The notes under the pieces are model-generated. The model made no database searches and was not told the origin of the DNA. It saw only the letters and a program-made list of their open reading frames with translations. From Amycolatopsis granulosa (GTDB taxonomy: Bacteria > Actinomycetota > Actinomycetes > Mycobacteriales > Pseudonocardiaceae), in assembly GCF_011758745.1 (NCBI RefSeq), contig NZ_JAANOV010000001.1, positions 3,782,001-3,846,000 of the forward strand: a stretch of 64,000 nt of DNA. Direction: 5' to 3'. The position numbers were made by a program, and so were the translations under genes. Position 1 is the first letter of the stretch; the number at the start of each line of letters is the position of its first letter. Shown here piece after piece: positions 7,927 to 16,076 of this stretch.

Positions 7927-9318
7927 TCACATCCACCCGCGCCGGGTCAGTTCCGCGATGAAGCGCTGGTAGTTCTCCTCGAGCGCGGGCTGTTCCGCGG
8001 GAGCCGGATGAATCGTGCTGCTTCCCCCCGGGATCAGGTCCGCCGCCTCCGTCAAGCCGCCCGGCAACACCGCGGCCGCGGCGAGCATCGCTGCTCCGTA
8101 GCCGGTTTCGGCTTGGGGTGAGATCCGCAGGTCCAGCCCCGTGACCGTCGCCCGGATGCGTGTCCACAACGGACTCCGGCTGCCGCCACCCGCGGCCACC
8201 AGCGAGCCCGTCACGGGCACCCCCAGCTCCCGCAACCGCTCCAACGCCAGCCGCTCCACGAACGCGACGCCCTCCAACCGCGCGCGGTGCAGCTCGACCT
8301 CGTCCCGCGGCTCGCCCAGCACGAAGCCGCGCGCCTCCGGCGAGACGAACGGGAAGCGCTCTCCAGCCCGCCGCAGCGGGTACGCCACTACGCTCGCGGG
8401 ACCGCGCTCCGCTGCCGCCGCGTCCAGCTCGGCCAGGTTCGCCACACCGGCCACGGCCTCGCCGCCGGTGTTCGACGCCCCGCCCGGCAGCCACCACCCG
8501 TCCGGGTGCCGGTGGCTGTACATCGCACCCGAGGGATCACGCACCAGCTGCTCGGTGACGCCCTTGAGCACGTACGTCGTGCCCAGGATGCCGGCGAACC
8601 GGCCCGGCGTCACCGTACCCGTCGCCAGCTGGCCGGCGCACCCGTCGGTCATGCCGGCCACCACCAGGCACCCCCGGGGCAGGCCGGCGACCGGGCCGGG
8701 CAGCTCGCCCAGCACGGTCGTCGGCGGCACGACCTCGGGGAGCCAGTCCACCCCGAAGTCGAACACCTCGGCCGCCCACTCCTCGCGCAACGGGTCGTAC
8801 CCGCTTTTCAGGGCATGCGAGGAGTCGGTCGCCACCGGGCGGCCGAGGAGTTTCTCACCGATCAGGTCCGGCGTGTGCCGGATGCCGGCCGCCTCCGGGC
8901 ACGTGCGGCGCAGCCAGTTGATCCGGCCCAGTGCGGCCGTGGGGGACACGCTCATCCCCAGCTCCTGCCACCGCCGCGCGCCCACCTCCGCGGCCTTCGC
9001 GTTGTCGTCCGCGCCGCGGCGGTCGTCGTACATCAGGGCCGGGCCGAGCGGCTCGCCCCGCGAGTCGACCGCGACGATCGTGCCCGAGGTGGCGGACACG
9101 GCAACGGCCCGCACCGGCTCGGCGACCTCCGCGGTCACCCGCCGCAGCACCGCCTCGACCGCAGGCCACCACGCCTGCGCGTCCTGCTCGCTGCGACCCG
9201 ACTCGTCCCGCACCGGGGCGGGCAGCGGCGCCGATGCTGTCGCCCGCACCGCGCCGTCGCCGCCGACCGCGAAGGCACGCACCCCCGCGGTCGCGACGTC
9301 GACACCGACGACGGTCAC
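7927..9318 (-). CDS. FGGY-family carbohydrate kinase (kinase 1 of the island)
   Basis: 463-aa cytoplasmic sugar or polyol kinase. The GTG at 9318 overlaps the stop of the MFS gene (GTGA) and places the family N-terminus at the start (VVGVDVATAGVRAFAV, the phosphate-1 loop). Later come DGCAGQLATG, GTTYVLKGV and the C-terminal ATP-site motif VAAGGGSRSPLW, all in FGGY order. Coupling to the transporter implies that it phosphorylates the imported compound. Substrate unknown; a xylulose- or ribulose-type kinase annotation would be a guess. The open frame continues upstream through the MFS gene in another frame, but that part is not real coding. Confidence 0.85.
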   Translation of the reverse strand: MTVVGVDVATAGVRAFAVGGDGAVRATASAPLPAPVRDESGRSEQDAQAWWPAVEAVLRRVTAEVAEPVRAVAVSATSGTIVAVDSRGEPLGPALMYDDRRGADDNAKAAEVGARRWQELGMSVSPTAALGRINWLRRTCPEAAGIRHTPDLIGEKLLGRPVATDSSHALKSGYDPLREEWAAEVFDFGVDWLPEVVPPTTVLGELPGPVAGLPRGCLVVAGMTDGCAGQLATGTVTPGRFAGILGTTYVLKGVTEQLVRDPSGAMYSHRHPDGWWLPGGASNTGGEAVAGVANLAELDAAAAERGPASVVAYPLRRAGERFPFVSPEARGFVLGEPRDEVELHRARLEGVAFVERLALERLRELGVPVTGSLVAAGGGSRSPLWTRIRATVTGLDLRISPQAETGYGAAMLAAAAVLPGGLTEAADLIPGGSSTIHPAPAEQPALEENYQRFIAELTRRGWM

Positions 9319-10646
9319 GAGCGCGCCGCCGTCACGTCCTGCAAGCTGGCGTCCTCCTCGATCGCCTTCTTCGTGGTCTCCGGCAGCTTGAGGAACCGGG
9401 TCAGCACCGCGGCCACGATGTACAGGGCGGCGAAGATGATCACCACGCCCGCCGCGCCGGCCGGACCGAGGAACAGCGACACGATCGCCGGACCGACGAA
9501 CGCGGCCGCACCGGCGCCGAGGTTCAGCAACGCCATCGCACCGCCCTTGTTCTCCGGTGCGAGCGACGGCAGCAGCGCCGAGATCGGCACGAACCCGGCC
9601 AGCGTCGCACCGTAGAGCGCGCCGACGAGCAGGGCCACCCAGTAGTAGTCCGCGCCCAGCGCGGTCGGCACGAAGTACAGCAGCAGGATCGAGATGGCGC
9701 AGCCGATCGCGCCGAACCAGAAGATCGTGCGCTGCCAGCCGATCTTGTCCGAGGCCACGCCGAAGATCAGGTTGAAGAAGATGTTCGTGCCGTAGATGAC
9801 CGACACCAGCAGCAGCCACCGGCCCTCGCCGAACCCGATCTTGTCGGCGAAGATCGTCGGGAAGAACACCAGCATGCCGAACTCGGGCGCGGTGTTGATG
9901 ACCCGGACGATCATGCCGATGCCCACCCGCGGCTTCTTCCAGGCGATGGACACGCTGGACACCAGGCTCTGCACCGGCTGCACACCCTCCGGCGCCAGCC
10001 GCGTGAAGCCGGTCCGCTCCCGCACGCCGAGCACGCACAGCAGGCCACCGATGGCGAGGACGCCGACCGACAGCCACAGCGTGGCGTAGTGCCCGAGCAC
10101 CGGGTTCGTGAAGCTCGCGACCAGCGAACCCAGCGTGGGCAGGCCACCGGTGAAGGCGAAGTAGAACCAGCCGACCGCGGCACCGAGGCGGGCCACCGGC
10201 GCGACCGCGGTGATCCAGACCAGGAACCCGAACGCGAACATCGGGTAACCGAAGCCGCGGACGCCGTAGGTGATCAGCATCAGCGCGAAGTTCTCACTGG
10301 GCACCGCGACGGCGAGGAACAGCACGTCGAACACGACCCAGATCGTCAGGCCGATCCACATCACCCGGCGCGGCCCCCACAGCTCGGACAACGCACCGGA
10401 CAGCCACGACGCGAGCATCACCGCGACGCCGTACGCGGTGATCACGTACGAGGCGTGAATCTCGGTGCCCGCGCCGTTGTCCGCCATGAACGGGGCGATG
10501 AACCCGGACTCGACGCCGTCGCCGACCATGAACAGCAACAGGCCGACGTAGCCGAGGAACAGCGGGGCCGGCAGCCCCCACCTGGCGAGGAGTCCGCCGA
10601 ATCCCCTGTCCGGCTGGGACAACCTCGATGTTGCCGTGTGCGTCAT
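9315..10646 (-). CDS. MFS transporter, polyol-type (RbtT/DalT/CsbX-like)
   Basis: 443-aa importer with about twelve hydrophobic segments. The N-terminal run GYVGLLLFMVGDGVESGFIAPF resembles the RbtT/DalT/CsbX group, which carries ribitol, arabinitol or related polyols. The loop SELWGPRRVMWIG fits the MFS loop 2-3 signature. The ATG at 10646 is preferred over the GTG at 10649 because GGAGG lies 7 nt upstream of it. It is the first gene of a two-gene unit with kinase 1. A three-half-site operator lies at 10689-10715, right where its promoter should be, so DeoR control is very likely. Confidence 0.85.
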   Translation of the reverse strand: MTHTATSRLSQPDRGFGGLLARWGLPAPLFLGYVGLLLFMVGDGVESGFIAPFMADNGAGTEIHASYVITAYGVAVMLASWLSGALSELWGPRRVMWIGLTIWVVFDVLFLAVAVPSENFALMLITYGVRGFGYPMFAFGFLVWITAVAPVARLGAAVGWFYFAFTGGLPTLGSLVASFTNPVLGHYATLWLSVGVLAIGGLLCVLGVRERTGFTRLAPEGVQPVQSLVSSVSIAWKKPRVGIGMIVRVINTAPEFGMLVFFPTIFADKIGFGEGRWLLLVSVIYGTNIFFNLIFGVASDKIGWQRTIFWFGAIGCAISILLLYFVPTALGADYYWVALLVGALYGATLAGFVPISALLPSLAPENKGGAMALLNLGAGAAAFVGPAIVSLFLGPAGAAGVVIIFAALYIVAAVLTRFLKLPETTKKAIEEDASLQDVTAARS

Positions 10647-10688
10647 CACGCGCCTCCATGAGTGTCGAACTCAAGTTATCATGGGGCA

Positions 10689-10715
10689 TGTGAAATTCAC
10701 ACGCAAGAGTGTGAA
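10689..10715. promoter_or_regulatory. Candidate DeoR operator with three TGTGAA half-sites
   Basis: TGTGAA-A-TTCACA is a perfect 13-bp palindrome, followed 13 nt further on by another GTGTGAA in inverted orientation to TTCACAC. It lies 43 bp upstream of the MFS start and just past the 3' end of the deoR-type gene. The half-site differs by one base from that of the operator at 12149-12165. Confidence 0.75.
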
Positions 10716-10719
10716 CCGA

Positions 10720-11508
10720 TCAGACCTCGGCGAGTGTCACGTTCGTCTGGTCCGCCAGCTCGCTCAGCACGTACTTGGAGACGCCGGAGTCGATGACCAG
10801 GTGGTGGAAGTCCTCCACCTCGGCCAGCCGGTGCAGCGCCGTGCGCGGCACCTTGCTGGAGTCCATCAGCAGCACCCGGATCCCCGCGCTGGCCAGCATC
10901 GCCCGCTTGACCATCACGATCTCGGGCTCCTGGTGGTAGGTCATCTCGCTGTTCATCGCCGAGGTCGACACGAACGTCGCGTCCACCGTCAGCCGCTCGA
11001 CCGCCTCCAGGCAGGGCATGCCGAGGAACGAGTCGTGCGTGGGCGAGTAGTCGCCGCCCAGGGCGATCAGGCGCAGGTCGTCGACGTGTTTGAGCACGTC
11101 GATGGCGCGCAGGTAGTTCGTGGCCACCGTCAGCGGGGTGACCTCGTGCAACAGCCGGGCGAGCGCGAGAGCGGTGGTGGAGTCGTCCAGCAGGATCGAC
11201 ATGCCCGGCTCGACGAAGCGCAGTGCCTCCCTGGCGATCGCCGCCTTGGCCTCGACGTGCGCGTTCAGCCGGTATTCGGTGTTGCTCTCGAACACCGTGG
11301 ACGGCTGGGCCGACACCCCGCCGCGGTACTTGCGCAGCAGCCCGCGGCGGGCGAGCTCGTCCAGGTCGCGGTGCACCGTCATCACGCTCACGCCGGTCAG
11401 TTCGGCCAGTTCCGCGGCCGATGCCTGGCCCTTCTTCACGACGTAGTCGGTGATGCGCTGCTGCCGGATGTTACGAGAGCGGGCGCTCCCGCTGGACTTG
11501 TCTTCCAC
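10720..11508 (-). CDS. DeoR-family transcriptional repressor of the island
   Basis: 262-aa regulator. A DeoR-type winged HTH lies near residues 18-70 (ADLAELTGVSVMTVHRDLDELARRGLLRKYRGG pattern). The C-terminal sugar-phosphate sensing domain has the ISOCOT signature LLDDSTTALALARLL and the late DSSKV motif. DeoR sensors usually bind a phosphorylated pathway intermediate. GTG start at 11508, 9 nt after the stop of the phosphoglycerate-mutase-like gene, so the two are probably cotranscribed. Targets are probably the palindromes at 10689-10715 and 12149-12165. Confidence 0.88.
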   Translation of the reverse strand: MEDKSSGSARSRNIRQQRITDYVVKKGQASAAELAELTGVSVMTVHRDLDELARRGLLRKYRGGVSAQPSTVFESNTEYRLNAHVEAKAAIAREALRFVEPGMSILLDDSTTALALARLLHEVTPLTVATNYLRAIDVLKHVDDLRLIALGGDYSPTHDSFLGMPCLEAVERLTVDATFVSTSAMNSEMTYHQEPEIVMVKRAMLASAGIRVLLMDSSKVPRTALHRLAEVEDFHHLVIDSGVSKYVLSELADQTNVTLAEV

Positions 11509-11517
11509 GGCTCAAGG

Positions 11518-12120
11518 CTAGGCCGTGGGCAGGTTGAACCGGCGCAGGCTCGTCGCGTCGCCGTCGATCCCGATCTCGGTGAGGGCCGCGTTCTCCACCC
11601 GCGGGAAGACCCGGCGGTAGTCGCGGACGGGGATGCCGAGCAGCTCGCACAGGGTCAGCCGGATCAGCGTGTTGTGCGCGACGACCAGCACGCGGCCGTT
11701 CTCGCGCGCCGCGATCGCCCGGAGGGCGGCCGCGCCCCGGCGCGCCGCGTCCTCGGTCGGCTCCGCGCCGGGGAAGGCCCCGACCACCGGGTCCGCCCGG
11801 AAGGCCGCCACGACCTGCGGGTCCAGTTCGGACAGCACCCGGCCTTCGGCGATGCCGAAGTGCACCTCGCGCAGCTCGTCCAGGACGACTGGCTCGAGCC
11901 CGAGCGCGCGGGCGGACGGTTCCGCGGTGACCCGCGCGCGGCCCTGCGGCGACCGGTAGAGCGCGCTGATCCGTTCGCCGGAGGCGGCCAGGTACGCGGC
12001 CAGCTGTTCGGCCTGGCGGCGCCCGCGCTCGGTGAGGCCGACCTCGCTGGTGCCGGCGTACCGGTTCTCCGCGTGCCATTCGGTCTCGCCGTGGCGGACC
12101 AGCAGCAGCCGGGTTTCCAT
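11518..12120 (-). CDS. Histidine phosphatase family protein (phosphoglycerate-mutase-like)
   Basis: 200-aa cytoplasmic enzyme with the family motif LLVRHGETEW at residues 5-14; the His is the phosphoryl acceptor. The second catalytic His is in VVAHNTLIR, and the acid/base Glu is in ELREVHFGIAEG. The ATG at 12120 is the only sensible start. It begins divergently from the HAD gene across a palindromic operator. In this setting it may act as a sugar-phosphate phosphatase rather than a glycolytic mutase; this is inferred from context. Confidence 0.82.
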   Translation of the reverse strand: METRLLLVRHGETEWHAENRYAGTSEVGLTERGRRQAEQLAAYLAASGERISALYRSPQGRARVTAEPSARALGLEPVVLDELREVHFGIAEGRVLSELDPQVVAAFRADPVVGAFPGAEPTEDAARRGAAALRAIAARENGRVLVVAHNTLIRLTLCELLGIPVRDYRRVFPRVENAALTEIGIDGDATSLRRFNLPTA

Positions 12121-12148
12121 CCGTCCTCCCGTGACAAGTCTCGGATCC

Positions 12149-12165
12149 GGTGTTAATTTAACACC
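12149..12165. promoter_or_regulatory. Palindromic operator between divergent units
   Basis: GGTGTTAATTTAACACC is a perfect 17-bp inverted repeat with a central T. It lies 28 bp from the phosphatase ATG (12120) and 24 bp from the HAD ATG (12190). Its half-site GTGTTAA resembles GTGTGAA at 10689-10715, so one DeoR protein may bind both. Confidence 0.78.
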
Positions 12166-12189
12166 AACGGCGTGAAAGGGGTTCTCGCA

Positions 12190-12867
12190 ATGGGTTTCGC
12201 CGCGGTGGTGTTCGACCTCGACGGTGTGCTGGTCGAGAGTGAACACCTCTGGGAGGAGAACTGGGTCGCCTACGCGGCGGCGCACGGTGTCGAGTGGACG
12301 GCCGCCGACACCGCCACCGTCCAGGGCATGAGCGCTCCGGAGTGGGCGGCGTACCTGGCGGACCGCAGCGGCACCCCGGAGACGCCGGAGCAGGTCGAGA
12401 AGGCCGTGGTCGACGGGATGATCGCGTCGATCGCGAACGGGGAGGCCCCGCTGCTCGACGGGGCGGAGGCGATGGTGCGGGACGTGGCGGCCCGCGTGCC
12501 CGTCGCGCTCGCGTCCTCGGCGGCGCGCCGGGTCATCGACGCGGTGCTGGAGACGCACGGGCTGACGCGGGAGTTCTCCGCGACCGTGTCCAGCGCCGAG
12601 GTGCCCCGAGGCAAGCCGAGCCCGGACGTCTACGCCGAGGCCGCGTCCCGCCTGGGCTTCCGGGGCGAACAGTGCCTGGGGGTGGAGGACTCCAGCAACG
12701 GCATCCGCGCCGCCGCGGCGGCCGGGCTGACCGTCATCGCGCTGCCCAACCCGACCTACCCGCCCAAGCCGGACGCGCTGGAGCTGGCCGCGCAGGTCGC
12801 CGGGTCCAACCACGACGTCCGGAACCTGCTGCTCGCCTACCTCACCGGAGAGCTGGTGCGCTCATGA
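12190..12867 (+). CDS. HAD-family phosphatase / phosphomutase-like hydrolase
   Basis: 225-aa HAD hydrolase of the beta-phosphoglucomutase-like group. Motif I FDLDGVLVESE is at residues 8-18; motif II lies near VALASSAARR; motif III is the Lys in PRGKPSPDVY; motif IV is GVEDSSNG. The ATG at 12190 is preferred over the GTG at 12172 because AAAGGGG ends 8 nt before it. Its stop overlaps the next start (ATGA). It is the first gene of a six-gene plus-strand operon. It may recycle misphosphorylated sugar; the substrate is unknown. Confidence 0.82.
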   Translation: MGFAAVVFDLDGVLVESEHLWEENWVAYAAAHGVEWTAADTATVQGMSAPEWAAYLADRSGTPETPEQVEKAVVDGMIASIANGEAPLLDGAEAMVRDVAARVPVALASSAARRVIDAVLETHGLTREFSATVSSAEVPRGKPSPDVYAEAASRLGFRGEQCLGVEDSSNGIRAAAAAGLTVIALPNPTYPPKPDALELAAQVAGSNHDVRNLLLAYLTGELVRS

Positions 12868-14552
12868 CCACCCTGGGAACAGCCGACACCTTCAAGCGGG
12901 ACTGGCTGGACGGTTTCGTCACCGCCTACGGGCGCGAGGTGCGCAAGGTGCCGGACGCCTACGGCGTGCTCGGCCGCGGTGCGCCCCGCCGGGGCAAGGT
13001 CGCCGTCGTCATCGGCGGCGGCTGTGGCCACTACCCGGCCTTCGCCGGCCTGGTCGGGCCCGGCCTGGCCGACGCAGCCGTGGTCGGTGACGTGTTCACC
13101 AGCCCGAGCGCGGAGCAGGTCTACCGCACCGCCCGCGCCGCCGAGGGGGGCGCGGGGGTGCTGTTCGCCTACGGCAACTACGCCGGGGACGTGCTGCACT
13201 TCGGTCTCGCCGCGCGCCGCCTGGCCGCGGAGGGTATCGACAGCCGCACGATCCTGGTCACCGACGACATCGCCAGTGGCCCGGCCGACGCGCCCGGGCG
13301 GCGCCGCGGCGTGGCCGGCGACTTCATGGTCTTCAAGGTCGCCGGTGCGGCGGCCGAGCGCGGCGACGACCTGGACGCGGTGTACGCCGCGGCGGTGAAG
13401 GCGAACGCGCACACCCGCACGTTCGGCGCCGCCTTCGGCGGCTGCACACTGCCGGGCGCGAACGAGCCGTTGTTCACCGTCGGTGAGTCCGAAATGGAGC
13501 TCGGCCTGGGCATCCACGGCGAGCCGGGAGTCCGCACGGTGGGCCGCCTCGGCGCGGCGGAGCTGGCCGACGAACTGGTGGACGGCCTGCTGCCGGAGCT
13601 GCCGGAGGGCGACGGCCGGGTCGCCGTGCTGGTGAACGGCCTGGGCCGGACCAAGTACGAAGAGATGTTCGTGACCTACACCCGGATCCACGAGCGCCTC
13701 ACCGCCGCCGGGCTGACGCCGGTGCACACCGAGGTCGGCGAGTTCGTCACGTCGCTGGACATGGCCGGGGTCTCGTTGTCGGTCCTGGTGCTCGATGACG
13801 AGCTGGCCGAGCTGTACGGCGCGCCATGCGACACCCCCGGCTACCGCAGCGGCGGCGCGATCATGGCTCCGGTCCCGCTTTCGTCTACTGTGGACAAGCA
13901 ACTGGACCGGCCGGAGGGTGACGGCGTCGAGGTCGTCGACCGGGTGCTGACCGCCGCGATGCGCAGCATCGAGGAGAACGAGGCCGAGCTGGGGCGGCTC
14001 GACGCGGTGGCGGCGGACGGTGACCACGGCCTCGGGATGACCCGGGGGATGCGGGCCGCCGTGTCGGCCGCGCGCGAGGCGGCCGGTTCGTCGGTCGCCG
14101 ACACGCTGCTGGCCGCCGGGACCGCGCTCGCGGACGCCGCCGGCGGTGCGTCCGGCGCGCTGTACGGCGTGCTGCTCGCCGAGACCGGCGCCGGGCTGCG
14201 GGTCGAGGAGATCACGACGGGCACGGTCGCCGACGCCGTGGACGGCGCGGTGCGCGCGTTCACCGAGCTGGGCAAGGCCGAGCTGGGCGACAAGACGATG
14301 CTGGACGCGATCGAGCCGTTCCGGCAGACGCTGCGCAAGCAGGCCGGGACGGGCGCCGCGCTGCCGGACGCGTGGCGCAAGGCCGCGCAGGCGGCCACGC
14401 TCGCCGCCGAGGAGACCGCGAACCTGGTGCCAGCCAAGGGGCGCGCGGCCCGGCTGGCGCAGCGCAGCAAGGGGCACGCCGATCCCGGCGCGACCTCGTT
14501 CGCCCTGATCGTCACGGCGATCGGGGAAGCTCTGAGCAAGGAGGGGAACTGA
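12864..14552 (+). CDS. One-chain DhaK-DhaL kinase (dihydroxyacetone/erythrulose kinase type)
   Basis: 562-aa kinase with DhaK and DhaL domains in one polypeptide, so ATP rather than a PTS protein should be the phosphate donor. The DhaK part has GGGCGHYPAF near residue 51 and the substrate-binding His218 in GIHGEPG, which forms a hemiaminal with the ketone. The DhaL part has the Mg-ATP motif AADGDHGLG and the GGASGALYG loop. Relatives phosphorylate dihydroxyacetone or D-/L-erythrulose. The RpiB-type isomerase immediately downstream matches erythrulose-phosphate pathways better than plain glycerol use; that is an inference. It overlaps both neighbours by 1-4 bp. Confidence 0.85.
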   Translation: MTTLGTADTFKRDWLDGFVTAYGREVRKVPDAYGVLGRGAPRRGKVAVVIGGGCGHYPAFAGLVGPGLADAAVVGDVFTSPSAEQVYRTARAAEGGAGVLFAYGNYAGDVLHFGLAARRLAAEGIDSRTILVTDDIASGPADAPGRRRGVAGDFMVFKVAGAAAERGDDLDAVYAAAVKANAHTRTFGAAFGGCTLPGANEPLFTVGESEMELGLGIHGEPGVRTVGRLGAAELADELVDGLLPELPEGDGRVAVLVNGLGRTKYEEMFVTYTRIHERLTAAGLTPVHTEVGEFVTSLDMAGVSLSVLVLDDELAELYGAPCDTPGYRSGGAIMAPVPLSSTVDKQLDRPEGDGVEVVDRVLTAAMRSIEENEAELGRLDAVAADGDHGLGMTRGMRAAVSAAREAAGSSVADTLLAAGTALADAAGGASGALYGVLLAETGAGLRVEEITTGTVADAVDGAVRAFTELGKAELGDKTMLDAIEPFRQTLRKQAGTGAALPDAWRKAAQAATLAAEETANLVPAKGRAARLAQRSKGHADPGATSFALIVTAIGEALSKEGN

Positions 14553-15016
14553 TGCGGGTCGTGGTGGCCGCGGACAACGCAGGCGTGCTGCTGAAGAACG
14601 AGGTGCGGGACCTGCTGCGCGCCGACGAACGCGTCACCGAGGTGATCGACCTCGGCGTGGACAGCCCGGACGACGACCGCGCGTACCCGATCTTCGGGCT
14701 GGCCGCGGCCGAGAAGATCGCGGCCGGTGAGGCCGACCGGGGTGTCCTGGTCTGCGGTACCGGGATCGGCGTGGCGATCTCGGCGAACAAGGTACCGGGG
14801 GTGCGCGCCGCGGTCGCGCACGATTCATACTCGGCCGAGCGGTCGGTGAAGTCGAACAACTGCCAGATCATCACGTTCGGTGCCCGGGTCATCGGGGCCG
14901 AGCTGGCGAAGAAGATCGTCACCGAGTGGCTCGGCTATACGTTCGACCCGGGCTCGCCCAGCGCGGCCAAGGTCGCCCACATCACCGAATACGAACAGGT
15001 TCACGCGGCCGGCTGA
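14552..15016 (+). CDS. RpiB/LacB-type sugar-phosphate isomerase
   Basis: 154-aa isomerase. The N-terminal VVVAADNAGVLLK, the catalytic Cys in LVCGTGIGVAISANK, and AHDSYSAERSVKSNNCQIITFGARVIG fit the RpiB superfamily. The SNNCQI segment is the form seen in tetrulose-4-phosphate isomerases (EryI/DerI type), not in ordinary ribose-5-phosphate isomerase B. The start ATG overlaps the kinase stop (TGATG) and follows AAGGAGGGG. It probably acts on the product of the kinase just upstream. Confidence 0.85.
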   Translation: MRVVVAADNAGVLLKNEVRDLLRADERVTEVIDLGVDSPDDDRAYPIFGLAAAEKIAAGEADRGVLVCGTGIGVAISANKVPGVRAAVAHDSYSAERSVKSNNCQIITFGARVIGAELAKKIVTEWLGYTFDPGSPSAAKVAHITEYEQVHAAG

Positions 15017-15044
15017 GGCCCGACGGGTTCAAGGAGGAGCCACA

Positions 15045-16076
15045 GTGCGCGTTCTGTGCGCGGGAGATGAGTTCGTCGGCAACAACCTGCTGGCCGACGC
15101 GGTGCGGGCCGAGCTGCCCACCGAGCCCGAGTTCCGCGAGCTGTTGCTGCCCTGGCCGATCGAGCCGTTCGGCCCGGTCGGCGGGGTGCACGAGGCGAGC
15201 GGCACCGAGGAGCAGGTCATCGAGGCGCTGGGCGGGGCCGAGGTCGCGGTCACCCAGATGGCGCCGTTCACCAAGAAGGTCTTCGCCGCCGCGCCCGAGC
15301 TGAAGCTCGTGTCGGTGTGCCGCGGCGGCCCGGTGAACGTCGACCTGGCCGCCGCCACCGAGGCGGGGGTCGCGGTGACGTACGCGCCGGGGCGCAACGC
15401 GACCGCCGCCGCGGAGTTCGCGATCGGCATGATCCTCGCCGCGATGCGCCGCATCTCGACCTCGTCCGCCGAGCTGCTGGGCGGCACCTGGCGCGGTGAC
15501 TACTACGCCTACCCCAACGCCGGTCTGGAGCTCGAGGGCACCACCGTCGGCCTGGTCGGGTACGGCGCGATCGGCTCGCGGGTGGCGAAGGTCCTGGTCG
15601 CGTTCGGGGCGAAGGTGCTGGTCGCCGACCCGTACGCGAAGCCGGAGCACATCGCGGCGGACGGCGCCGAGCTGGTCGAGCTGGAGGACCTGCTGCGCCG
15701 CAGCGCGGTCGTCAGCCTGCACGCGCGGCTGACCGACGAGACCCGGCACTTGATCAACGCCGAGCGACTCGCCCTGCTGCCCGAGGGCGCGGTGCTCGTC
15801 AACTCCGCCCGCGGCGGCCTGCTCGACTACGCGCCGCTGCCGGAGATGCTGCGCACCGGCCGGCTCGGCGCTCTGGCCCTGGACGTCTACGACGTCGAAC
15901 CGCCGCCTGCCGACTGGGCGTTGCGCGACGTGCCGAACGTCATCGCGACGCCGCACCTGGCGGGTGCCAGCCGCCAGACCGCGGAGCGCGCCGCGCGGAT
16001 CGTCGCCGCCGAGGTCGGTCGTTACGCCCGCGGTGAGCAGCTGGCCAACGTCGCGAACCCGGACGTGCTGCGATGA
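15045..16076 (+). CDS. D-isomer-specific 2-hydroxyacid dehydrogenase
   Basis: 343-aa NAD(P)-dependent dehydrogenase. GTG start at 15045 with AAGGAGGAG upstream. It has the nucleotide-binding fold GLVGYGAIGSRVAKVL and the catalytic triad: Arg in NSARGGLLDY, Glu in LDVYDVEPPP, and His in TPHLAGAS. A Cys-Arg pair in SVCRGGPVNVD is typical of this branch. The stop overlaps the start of kinase 2. The presence of a hydroxyacid enzyme suggests that the island also handles a sugar acid, or that this enzyme reduces a 2-keto product. Substrate unknown. Confidence 0.85.
   Translation: MRVLCAGDEFVGNNLLADAVRAELPTEPEFRELLLPWPIEPFGPVGGVHEASGTEEQVIEALGGAEVAVTQMAPFTKKVFAAAPELKLVSVCRGGPVNVDLAAATEAGVAVTYAPGRNATAAAEFAIGMILAAMRRISTSSAELLGGTWRGDYYAYPNAGLELEGTTVGLVGYGAIGSRVAKVLVAFGAKVLVADPYAKPEHIAADGAELVELEDLLRRSAVVSLHARLTDETRHLINAERLALLPEGAVLVNSARGGLLDYAPLPEMLRTGRLGALALDVYDVEPPPADWALRDVPNVIATPHLAGASRQTAERAARIVAAEVGRYARGEQLANVANPDVLR

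Noticed and set aside
7927-10077. 716-codon frame that appears to fuse kinase 1 with upstream sequence
   Set aside because: The upstream part is an out-of-frame reading of the MFS gene; the kinase has its own GTG start at 9318 and family N-terminus.
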